NCBI GenBank assembly: GCA_002441395.1
Contig: DJVZ01000043.1
Coordinates: 1 to 5,341, forward strand
Source: Spirochaetaceae bacterium UBA6243
GTDB lineage: Bacteria > Spirochaetota > Spirochaetia > Treponematales > Rectinemataceae
Direction: 5' to 3'
DNA: 5,341 nt
The notes under the pieces are model-generated. The model did no database searches, had not been told where the DNA came from, and saw nothing but the letters and a program-made list of their open reading frames with translations. Numbering within the stretch: position 1 is the first letter of the stretch; every line of letters begins with the position of its first letter. Below are positions 1 through 4,693 of the stretch, piece by piece. The translations under genes and the position numbers were made by a program.

Positions 1-758
1 TCCCTGTTTCGAAATCCGAGGCGGTGCGAAATTTCGCCCGTCGCCTCAAGGAGAGCCGGGGCCATCGACTCGATGCGTTCCATGGTGTTTCTCTCGGCGG
101 GCCCTGAAAGGCTCACCGAAGCGAATACCTCGCCATGGGCGTTCCGAACTGGCGCCCCGATACAGCGCAAATGATCCTCGTGCTCCCTGTCGTCTATTGC
201 GAAGCCGCATTGGCGAATACGCGCGATTTCCTGCCACAGGCGTTCTTCGCTGGTGATCGTATTATCCGTGAAGGGAGCCAGGCCGCGCTCTGCTACGATG
301 CGACGAACTTCGGTGTCGGGGAGATATGCCAATATGGCCTTGCCGACCGACGTGCAGTAGAGGGGAGCCCGCACTCCGATTACCGAATACGTCCTCAGCC
401 TGCGCTGGGATTCGATGCAGTCGATGTAGAGGACTTCATCGTTGTCGAGCACGACGAGGTGGACAGTCTCGTCAAAACGGATATTCAGTCCTTTTAGAAA
501 CGGCGCGGCGATGCGCACAAGATCGAGTCCTGTCTGTGCGCAATAACCAAGTTCAATGAGCCTGATCCCGAGCGAAAATGTATTTGAGCCTGAGTCTTTT
601 TCAAGAAGTCTTTCCGCTGCGAGTGTTTCGAGAAGGCCGTGCGCCGTGCTCTTCGCGAGTGACAGTTGCCGCGCGATTTCTGAAAGAGTGCGTTCTTTTC
701 CGTCAGAGAGAAGATCGAGAATCGCGAGAGCCTTGCGCACGGAATTGACTTCTGCCAT
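1..758 (-). CDS. IclR-family transcriptional regulator (C-terminal end cut by window edge)
   Basis: The frame is open from ATG at 758 to the window edge, giving 252 full codons and no stop. IclR proteins are usually about 250-270 residues, so only a few C-terminal residues should be missing. Residues about 5-65 form the N-terminal winged helix-turn-helix: VRKALAILDLLSDG, then TLSEIARQLSLAKSTAHGLLETL (23-45; recognition helix near LAKSTAHGLL). The C-terminal ligand-binding domain has the family signatures APLYCTSVGKAILAYLP (131-147), GFAIDDREHEDHLRCIGAPV (185-204) and VSLSGP (215-220). IclR proteins bind small, often carboxylate or aromatic, effectors through this domain and repress or activate adjacent catabolic or uptake genes. 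It is transcribed divergently from the TAXI TRAP operon, which is its probable target. Only a weak GTGAG Shine-Dalgarno precedes the start, 7 nt upstream of ATG. The family call is secure; the effector is unknown. Confidence 0.95.
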   Translation of the reverse strand, partial: MAEVNSVRKALAILDLLSDGKERTLSEIARQLSLAKSTAHGLLETLAAERLLEKDSGSNTFSLGIRLIELGYCAQTGLDLVRIAAPFLKGLNIRFDETVHLVVLDNDEVLYIDCIESQRRLRTYSVIGVRAPLYCTSVGKAILAYLPDTEVRRIVAERGLAPFTDNTITSEERLWQEIARIRQCGFAIDDREHEDHLRCIGAPVRNAHGEVFASVSLSGPAERNTMERIESMAPALLEATGEISHRLGFRNR

Positions 759-773
759 TTGTGAACTCACAAA
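758..773. promoter_or_regulatory. Palindrome overlapping the iclR start codon
   Basis: TTTGTGA-AC-TCACAAA has two 7-base arms that match perfectly around a 2-base centre. It covers the first base of the iclR ATG and the only Shine-Dalgarno-like bases (GTGAG on the minus strand). As DNA it could be a binding site for a dimeric regulator. As iclR mRNA it could fold into a 6 bp stem with an AGUU loop that hides the start region. Its sequence differs from the two palindromes at 785-819, so it may serve another regulator. The 2-base centre rules out a CRP site. The palindrome is seen directly; the role is inferred. Confidence 0.45.
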
Positions 774-784
774 ATTGGTATTGC

Positions 785-800
785 GTTCATATATATGAAC
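785..800. promoter_or_regulatory. Perfect 16 bp palindrome, candidate IclR operator 1
   Basis: GTTCATATATATGAAC is a perfect inverted repeat. It lies in the predicted 5' leader of iclR, just downstream of its start point near 811. Its form (TTCATATATATGAA core) is shared with the degenerate copy at 804-819, centre-to-centre 19 bp, so the two could bind dimers on nearly the same helix face. IclR regulators commonly bind short palindromes between themselves and divergent targets, often as two dimers. Assignment to this IclR protein is by position. Confidence 0.6.
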
Positions 801-803
801 ATC

Positions 804-819
804 ATTCTTATATATGAAT
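804..819. promoter_or_regulatory. Imperfect palindrome, candidate IclR operator 2
   Basis: ATTCTTATATATGAAT shares the TTC..TATATATGAA layout of the palindrome at 785-800, with one mismatched base pair between its arms. It overlaps the edge of the predicted iclR -10 box (818-823) and the expected start point, so protein bound here should block iclR transcription. It is about 90 bp upstream of the transporter start, a distance that fits activation or looping better than direct occlusion there. The function is inferred from position. Confidence 0.5.
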
Positions 820-846
820 TATCACCCTGTTTTTTTGATCTGTCAA
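818..846 (-). promoter_or_regulatory. Sigma70-type promoter for iclR
   Basis: On the minus strand, TTGACA (plus-strand 841-846) and GATAAT (818-823) are separated by 17 bp, which is a near-consensus promoter. Transcription should start near 811, leaving a leader of about 50 nt that contains the two candidate operators and the start-codon palindrome. The layout points to autoregulation. Confidence 0.7.
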
Positions 847-850
847 GCTG

Positions 851-870
851 AAATTTTTTCTAAAAAAATT
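851..870 (+). promoter_or_regulatory. A/T-tract (UP-like) element upstream of the transporter promoter
   Basis: This 20-base stretch is almost entirely A and T (TTTTTT then AAAAAAA) and lies directly upstream of the -35 box at 873. This is where the RNA polymerase alpha subunit contacts UP elements in known strong promoters. It also lies just upstream of the iclR -35 box on the other strand. Intrinsic bending or UP activity is inferred from composition and position only. Confidence 0.4.
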
Positions 871-872
871 TG

Positions 873-906
873 TTGACGGCTTTTCAGTCTGCCCCTATGA
901 TATAAT
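873..906 (+). promoter_or_regulatory. Sigma70-type promoter for the TAXI TRAP operon
   Basis: TTGACG at 873-878 and TATGAT at 896-901 are separated by 17 bp. Overlapping it is a perfect extended -10, TGATATAAT (898-906; the TATAAT box is 901-906, 22 bp from the -35). Either box would start transcription at about 908-913, giving a leader of roughly 45-50 nt that is almost all A/T. The promoter is back-to-back with the iclR promoter, the two -35 boxes being 26 bp apart. Confidence 0.75.
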
Positions 907-937
907 AGATATTTATCAATTTATTTTAGATATTTAT
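906..937 (+). repeat. Two direct copies of TAGATATTTAT, 21 bp apart, in the transporter leader
   Basis: The 11-mer TAGATATTTAT occurs at 906-916 and again at 927-937. The 21 bp period equals two DNA turns, and the copies run from the predicted transcription start to 10 bp before the ribosome binding site. They could be a direct-repeat operator or an AU-rich leader that aids translation. The composition is so AT-rich that chance is possible. Confidence 0.35.
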
Positions 938-946
938 TTGTTTAAT

Positions 947-952
947 AGGAGG
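947..952 (+). promoter_or_regulatory. Strong ribosome binding site for the TAXI protein gene
   Basis: A perfect AGGAGG lies 5 nt before the ATG at 958. It fixes the start of the binding-protein gene and suggests high translation, as expected for a periplasmic receptor needed in excess over its permease. Confidence 0.85.
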
Positions 953-957
953 ATAGC

Positions 958-1932
958 ATGCGAAAAGCAGTCGTTTGTTTATTGGCACTCGTACTCGTTA
1001 CGGGCGTGTATGCGCAGAACAAGGCAGGCTGGCCGGATCAGCTCAAATTTATGTCCGGACCTCCGGGGGGCAACTGGTTTGCGCTTGGAACCGCGCTTTC
1101 GGAAATGTGGTCGAAGAGTGTGCTTCAGACCACATCGAGCTCTGGAGGCGGCGTCTCGAACATTCTGAACGCGGATGTCAAGAAAGGCGACTTTGGCTTT
1201 ACGGTCGCATCGCTGCTTGGCGCGGCAATCGCAGGTGAAGAGGATTTCGAAGGCAAAGCGGTCAAGAATTCGGTCATCATGGCAAACCTTTACACTCAGT
1301 ATACATATTTTATTATGAGGAAAGATTTTGCTGAAAAGAATGATATCAAGAGCGTCGATGATATGATCGAAAAGAACATCCCTGTACGCTTTGCAACGCT
1401 GAAACCGGGCACCGCCAGTGAATTCGTCATCAAGGCGCTGTTTAAAAAAGGCTACAAGACTGATTACGATCAGCTCAAGAAGAAAAAATGGACCTTCGAG
1501 TTCACTTCGTATGACGGCGGCGCAGACCTTCTTGCCGATAACCATCTCGACTGCTTTGCGTTCTCTGTCGGTAAGATCGCAAGCGTTGTCATGAATATTG
1601 AGAGCAATACACAGATAGTCATCCTTCCGGTGGGACAGAAGGCGCTTGATGCACTGGCCGCCGCATACGGCACGACGACCTTTACCATCAACCCGGGAAC
1701 GTACAAATCCGTCACTGTCCCGATTAAGACCATTGGCGACTACACCTGCATAGTCATCCGTAAAGACTTGCCGGATAGTCTCGTCTATGAGCTAAACAAG
1801 GCACTCTGGGCCAACCGCGACAGTCTGGCCATGGCAGTAGGTGATATCGCAGAGCTCAATCCAAAAGAAGCGCTTCCTGCCGGCTTGCCATCCCATGCGG
1901 GTTCCGTGCAGTTCTGGAAAAGCGTAAAATAG
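958..1932 (+). CDS. TAXI-family TRAP transporter periplasmic solute-binding protein
   Basis: This 324-residue protein captures the substrate in the periplasm and delivers it to the membrane permease encoded next. A Sec signal peptide is clear: MRK, a hydrophobic core to about residue 16, and VYA|QN with likely cleavage after A19. Family-like blocks follow in order: SGPPGGNWFALGTALSEMW (33-51), TTSSSGGGVSNILNADVKKG (58-77), RFATLKPGTASEFVIKALF (144-162), YDGGADLLADNHLDCFAFSVGK (first 20 residues from 185), and a C-terminal LPSHAGSVQFWK (310-321) comparable to the HPGA-like end of TAXI proteins. Length is normal for the family (about 310-340). The Cys at residue 7 sits inside the hydrophobic core and is not a lipobox. 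Studied TAXI systems carry carboxylates such as glutamate or other organic acids. The substrate here cannot be read from the sequence. Confidence 0.92.
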   Translation: MRKAVVCLLALVLVTGVYAQNKAGWPDQLKFMSGPPGGNWFALGTALSEMWSKSVLQTTSSSGGGVSNILNADVKKGDFGFTVASLLGAAIAGEEDFEGKAVKNSVIMANLYTQYTYFIMRKDFAEKNDIKSVDDMIEKNIPVRFATLKPGTASEFVIKALFKKGYKTDYDQLKKKKWTFEFTSYDGGADLLADNHLDCFAFSVGKIASVVMNIESNTQIVILPVGQKALDALAAAYGTTTFTINPGTYKSVTVPIKTIGDYTCIVIRKDLPDSLVYELNKALWANRDSLAMAVGDIAELNPKEALPAGLPSHAGSVQFWKSVK

Positions 1933-1952
1933 CATTTTTGTCTATCGTATCG

Positions 1953-1980
1953 TGGCTTGCACCCAATCTGGTGCAGGCCA
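1953..1980 (+). promoter_or_regulatory. Intercistronic hairpin between binding-protein and permease genes
   Basis: TGGCTTGCACC (1953-1963) pairs with GGTGCAGGCCA (1970-1980) around a 6-base loop: 11 bp including one G-U pair. No real T run follows (TTTCG), so it is a poor intrinsic terminator. It more likely protects the 3' end of the binding-protein mRNA or attenuates read-through, giving more receptor than permease. Such hairpins are common between receptor and permease genes of uptake operons. Confidence 0.6.
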
Positions 1981-2020
1981 TTTCGTGTAAGCCGCATGGA
2001 CGGCCCCGATTTTTTAATTC

Positions 2021-2024
2021 GGAG
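2021..2024 (+). promoter_or_regulatory. Ribosome binding site of the fused permease gene
   Basis: GGAG lies 5 nt before the ATG at 2030. It is shorter than the AGGAGG of the upstream gene, in keeping with lower permease output. It supports the chosen start, which begins a plausible membrane segment at once. Confidence 0.65.
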
Positions 2025-2029
2025 CAACT

Positions 2030-4072
2030 ATGAGAAAGTTCTCGGGAAGGCTCAAGACTGTCATATATATTTACGTAATTGCGGTTGGGTTTTTTCATTT
2101 GTATACATCGGTTTTTGGCAATTTTGAAGCGTATTTGCAGCGCGCTCTGCACTTGTCAATGATTCTTCCGCTCGTGTTCATCTGGTGGCCGGTGTCGAAA
2201 AAGGCACCGAAGGACAAAGTTCCGTTCTACGATTGGATTTTGGCGGCGCTTTCCGTATTGCCAGGAACATATATCGCCGCCAATTATTGGGCGATCAGCA
2301 CCCGCATTGTGCAGGTCGATCCGGTGACAACCGCGCAGCTTGTCCTTGGCATTCTGCTTGTTGTACTGCTTTTGGAAGCGACACGGCGAATCGTCGGCCT
2401 TCCGCTGATGATAATCGCATCCGTGTTTTTAATTTACATGGCATTCGCCTCGAAAATCCCGGGACTCTTCCAGGGGATTTCATTCTCTGTCCCTGAAATA
2501 GTCGAAGAAGTCTTCCTCACGGATGAAGGTATCTTTTCCTCGCCTCTGGGAGTGTCGGCGACATATGTCATGATTTTTCTTATCTTCGGAGGGTTTCTCG
2601 AGAAGAGCGGAGTGGGCGAGTTTTTTATGAAATTCGCGCAGGCATTTACAGGGACTCAGCCAGGCGGTCCCGCGCTTATTGCCGTCACTTCATCCTGCAT
2701 GTTTGGTTCCATTTCGGGTTCTGCAGTTGCAAATGTATATGGTACAGGTACTTTCACAATTCCACTTATGAAAAGGATAGGCTATCCGGATTATTTTGCC
2801 GGTGCGGTTGAGGCGGTAGCGTCCACAGGCGGACAGATAATGCCTCCGGTTATGGGCGCAGGAGCATTCCTCATGGCATCGTTCCTCGGCCTGCCGTACC
2901 GCACCGTCATGATCGCCGCGATAGTGCCGGCGCTCATGTACTATGGGGCAGTATTTCTCATGGTCCGGCTCTCGGCGCACAAGTATGGTCTTAAAGGGCT
3001 GTCACAGGAAGAATTGCCCTCCAAGCGGGAAGTGCTCAAACAGTGGTATATGGTGATACCGCTGGCGGGGCTCGTGTATTTCCTGCTCGCGGGTTTTACG
3101 CCAATGCGCGCCGCGGTGTTCGGCATTATTCTCGCGTGGCTTGTCTCTTTCTTCAGACCAAAATCGGAGGATTCTGAGCGGCGGAAGCGCTCTGTCATCA
3201 CGGGAACGGTGATATCGCTGCTGATTGCCGTCGCTTTTGTATTTCCGGACATAATGGAACCGATCAGCAGGAGCAAGATCGGGTTGTGGGGACTTGTCGC
3301 AGCCTTTGTTGGAGTTTCATTTTTGAATGACGGGATGCGCCCCAAAGATGTGCTCGATGCGATTTACAACGGCGTGAGCGGTATTCCCCTTGTCGCGATC
3401 GCCTGCGCCGCGGCGGGGATCGTATTGGGATCGGTCGCGCTTACCGGAATTGGCGGCAAACTTGTTGGATTCATCCTCGGTTTTGCAAAAGATTTTCGAT
3501 TTCTCGGTCTCCTGCTGGTCATGATAATGTCGATATTCCTCGGCATGGGACTGCCGACGACAGGCGCCTATATTCTTGCTTCCGCACTTGGTGCGCCAAT
3601 TCTTGTCAGAATGGGCATTGCCCCGCTGGCCGCGCACATGTTTGTGTTTTATTTTGCGGTAATATCGAACATCACTCCACCGGTCGCCCTGGCCTGCTTC
3701 GCGGCTTCGTCGATTTCGGGGGCAAATCCGAATAAAATCGGCTTTCAGGCGGTGCGCCTGGGCTTCCTCGCTTTTGTCGTCCCTTTTGCCTTTTGCTATG
3801 ATCCGGGTCTCTTGCTGCAGTCTACTACAATGGCGAATATTCTCGCGATCGTGACCGCCGTGGTGTCGGTGCTGGCTTTAGGCTACTTTTGGGTGGGATA
3901 TATCAAGCATCCAATCCCCATCTGGATGCGTGCGATTCTCTTAGCCGCTGGCGTTTTGGCGCTCGCGCCGCAGCTATTGTATGTGGGAATTGCAGCGGCC
4001 GCGGTGGCTGTATGCTACATTCTGTCGGCAACGGGAAAGGTGAAGGCTCCGGAAAAGCATCTGGCGTTGTAG
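2030..4072 (+). CDS. TRAP transporter fused permease (4TM-12TM, DctQ-DctM-like)
   Basis: The 680-residue inner-membrane protein joins the small and large TRAP membrane subunits in one chain, the normal arrangement for TAXI systems. It imports substrate handed over by the TAXI receptor, driven by an ion gradient (family knowledge). Hydrophobic segments at about 10-30, 38-54, 66-86 and 101-118 form the DctQ-like part; many more follow to about 668. DctM-type signatures are clear: GSISGSAVANVYGTGTFTIP (226-245), STGGQIMPPVMGAGAFLMAS (265-284), LGMGLPTTGAYILASALGAP (504-523) and FYFAVISNITPPVALACFAA (540-559). The two TGGQIMPP/GLPTTG and NITPPVA regions correspond to the re-entrant substrate and ion site in each half. 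A hydrophilic loop with a charged patch is near 376-389. It starts 97 bp after the receptor gene with no promoter visible between, so it is read as one operon. Length is typical and no frameshift is seen. Confidence 0.95.
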   Translation: MRKFSGRLKTVIYIYVIAVGFFHLYTSVFGNFEAYLQRALHLSMILPLVFIWWPVSKKAPKDKVPFYDWILAALSVLPGTYIAANYWAISTRIVQVDPVTTAQLVLGILLVVLLLEATRRIVGLPLMIIASVFLIYMAFASKIPGLFQGISFSVPEIVEEVFLTDEGIFSSPLGVSATYVMIFLIFGGFLEKSGVGEFFMKFAQAFTGTQPGGPALIAVTSSCMFGSISGSAVANVYGTGTFTIPLMKRIGYPDYFAGAVEAVASTGGQIMPPVMGAGAFLMASFLGLPYRTVMIAAIVPALMYYGAVFLMVRLSAHKYGLKGLSQEELPSKREVLKQWYMVIPLAGLVYFLLAGFTPMRAAVFGIILAWLVSFFRPKSEDSERRKRSVITGTVISLLIAVAFVFPDIMEPISRSKIGLWGLVAAFVGVSFLNDGMRPKDVLDAIYNGVSGIPLVAIACAAAGIVLGSVALTGIGGKLVGFILGFAKDFRFLGLLLVMIMSIFLGMGLPTTGAYILASALGAPILVRMGIAPLAAHMFVFYFAVISNITPPVALACFAASSISGANPNKIGFQAVRLGFLAFVVPFAFCYDPGLLLQSTTMANILAIVTAVVSVLALGYFWVGYIKHPIPIWMRAILLAAGVLALAPQLLYVGIAAAAVAVCYILSATGKVKAPEKHLAL

Positions 4073-4085
4073 TTCCGTTGGTAAA

Positions 4086-4129
4086 CGCGGCAGGCCGCGC
4101 GGAATTTCGTGGACTCTGCCGCGCTTTTT
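4086..4129 (+). terminator. Rho-independent terminator of the TAXI TRAP operon
   Basis: CGCGGCAG (4086-4093) pairs with CTGCCGCG (4116-4123). Inside, CCGCG (4095-4099) can pair with CGTGG (4108-4112). The stem is followed by C and TTTTT (4125-4129). The T run includes part of the TAA stop (4128-4130) of the convergent PAS gene. Read on the minus strand, the hairpin is followed only by TTTACC, so termination of the PAS transcript here would be weaker. Confidence 0.8.
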
Positions 4130-4490
4130 ACCCTCTCACATGATGCGGCATCTCAAAAGGAATCTCCATCGAGAGCTCGACGACACCCGCAATCTGGCCG
4201 TTTTCGCGCCACGGCGCCTGATAGATGAGCTTTTTCACACCGTTTTTTTCAATGGTGTAGATGTTGGGTTCGCCGGTTTCAAGAATATGCTCGATGATGC
4301 GCACAGAGCGCTCCTGATGACAGTGGCGGACATCCTTACCGAGGAGAGTCATGCCTCCCCACTTGGCAAAACCGGTAGCGGATTTTTCGTTCATGAAGAG
4401 AATGGTGAAATCGCGATCGATGACTGTGATGCTCGCGCTGAATTCATCCTGCCAGGCAGTGACAGTATTTTCGGGTTGTGTATCTGACAT
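4128..4490 (-). CDS. Stand-alone PAS-domain protein
   Basis: This 120-residue cytoplasmic protein has no signal peptide and consists of little more than one PAS fold. Residues 14-36 (WQDEFSASITVIDRDFTILF then MN) match the PAS start with its ID.D..I.FMN strand-turn-strand. LLGKDVRHCHQERSVRIIEH (49-68) resembles the GR.V..CHP..S...VE.I helix seen in PAS domains linked to DUF438/hemerythrin-type proteins. ENGQIAGVVELSMEI (96-110) forms the last strands. There is no kinase, cyclase or DNA-binding output domain, so it may act through a partner. The conserved-looking Cys57-His58 pair is a possible cofactor or metal ligand (inference). ATG at 4490 is preceded by an in-frame TAA two codons upstream, which fixes it as the earliest start, yet no good Shine-Dalgarno is visible. 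The gene converges on the transporter operon and diverges from the exported-protein gene. A sensory role is likely; the signal is unknown. Confidence 0.82.
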   Translation of the reverse strand: MSDTQPENTVTAWQDEFSASITVIDRDFTILFMNEKSATGFAKWGGMTLLGKDVRHCHQERSVRIIEHILETGEPNIYTIEKNGVKKLIYQAPWRENGQIAGVVELSMEIPFEMPHHVRG

Positions 4491-4551
4491 GGCTTAAGGA
4501 TAAGTGAAAAGCGTGCTATTAGGAAGAGCCGCCGCATCGTGCGCGCCAGGT

Positions 4552-4582
4552 AAAATTTCGCCGCGCGTGTCGGCGAGGTTTT
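4552..4582. terminator. Terminator-like hairpin in the PAS / exported-protein spacer
   Basis: AAAATTTCGCCG (4552-4563) pairs with CGGCGAGGTTTT (4571-4582) around a 7-base loop: 12 bp with two G-U pairs in plus-strand RNA. It has the A-tract/stem/T-tract form of a bidirectional intrinsic terminator. On the plus strand it would stop transcripts arriving antisense to the PAS gene. On the minus strand it would lie in the PAS leader if that promoter is further right, and could then act as an attenuator. No confident PAS promoter was found to settle this. Confidence 0.5.
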
Positions 4583-4594
4583 TCATAAGATAGC

Positions 4595-4646
4595 ATCCGG
4601 CTCTCTCTTGAATTCTATAAATTCCAATCTATAATTAAAGCCGGAT
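4595..4646. repeat. Inverted repeat flanking the exported-protein promoter
   Basis: ATCCGGCT (4595-4602) and its exact complement AGCCGGAT (4639-4646) bracket the -35 (4608-4613) and -10 (4630-4635) boxes, with arm centres 44 bp apart. The right arm falls at the expected transcription start. Two GC-rich arms in an AT-rich spacer look like paired half-sites for a regulator, or could pair as a long hairpin. The repeat is seen directly; its function is inferred. Confidence 0.5.
4608..4635 (+). promoter_or_regulatory. Sigma70-type promoter for the exported-protein gene
   Basis: TTGAAT (4608-4613) and a perfect TATAAT (4630-4635) are 16 bp apart. Transcription should start near 4642, giving a leader of about 52 nt. 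The motif TCTATAA occurs twice (4614-4620 and 4628-4634), so a second, weaker -10 may exist. The gene therefore appears to be independent of the TRAP operon. Confidence 0.75.
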
Positions 4647-4679
4647 TTGCAGCTTTTTGTCATTGCATCAGTCTATTGT

Positions 4680-4685
4680 GAGGAG
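4680..4685 (+). promoter_or_regulatory. Ribosome binding site of the exported-protein gene
   Basis: GAGGAG lies 8 nt before the ATG at 4694 and supports that start, which gives a complete signal peptide. Confidence 0.8.
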
Positions 4686-4693
4686 ATGCTTCC

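Noticed and set aside
135..559. Plus-strand open frames opposite the IclR gene
   Set aside because: The minus-strand frame encodes clear IclR motifs throughout; the plus-strand products show no domain and lack good ribosome binding sites.
758..773. CRP-type site (TGTGA...TCACA)
   Set aside because: The half-sites match but the spacer is 2 bp instead of 6 bp, so a CRP dimer would not fit. It is kept only as an unassigned palindrome.
958..1020. Lipoprotein signal in the TAXI receptor (Cys7), and likewise Cys24 of the exported protein at 4763-4765
   Set aside because: Both cysteines lie within the hydrophobic core, with hydrophobic residues continuing after them and no small residue pattern before the Cys. 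Normal signal-peptidase I sites follow.
979..1545. Long minus-strand open frame (188 codons) opposite the TAXI receptor gene
   Set aside because: It is antisense to a gene with strong family motifs, signal peptide and ribosome binding site. Its product is Cys/Arg-rich with no recognisable fold.
1991..2015. GCCG-loop-CGGC followed by a T run before the permease gene, as a terminator
   Set aside because: The stem is only 4 bp and six bases separate it from the T run; a true terminator here would also cut the operon before its essential permease.
2006..2022. CCGA/TCGG stem that could hide the permease ribosome binding site
   Set aside because: Only 4 bp with a 9-base loop; too weak to call a regulatory structure.
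2941..3637. Minus-strand open frames inside the permease gene
   Set aside because: They are shadows of a high-GC membrane-protein gene whose plus-strand frame carries DctM signatures without interruption.
4140..4487. Plus-strand open frame (115 codons) almost exactly mirroring the PAS gene
   Set aside because: The minus-strand product has a convincing PAS pattern; the plus-strand product does not resemble a known family and has no promoter or Shine-Dalgarno of its own.
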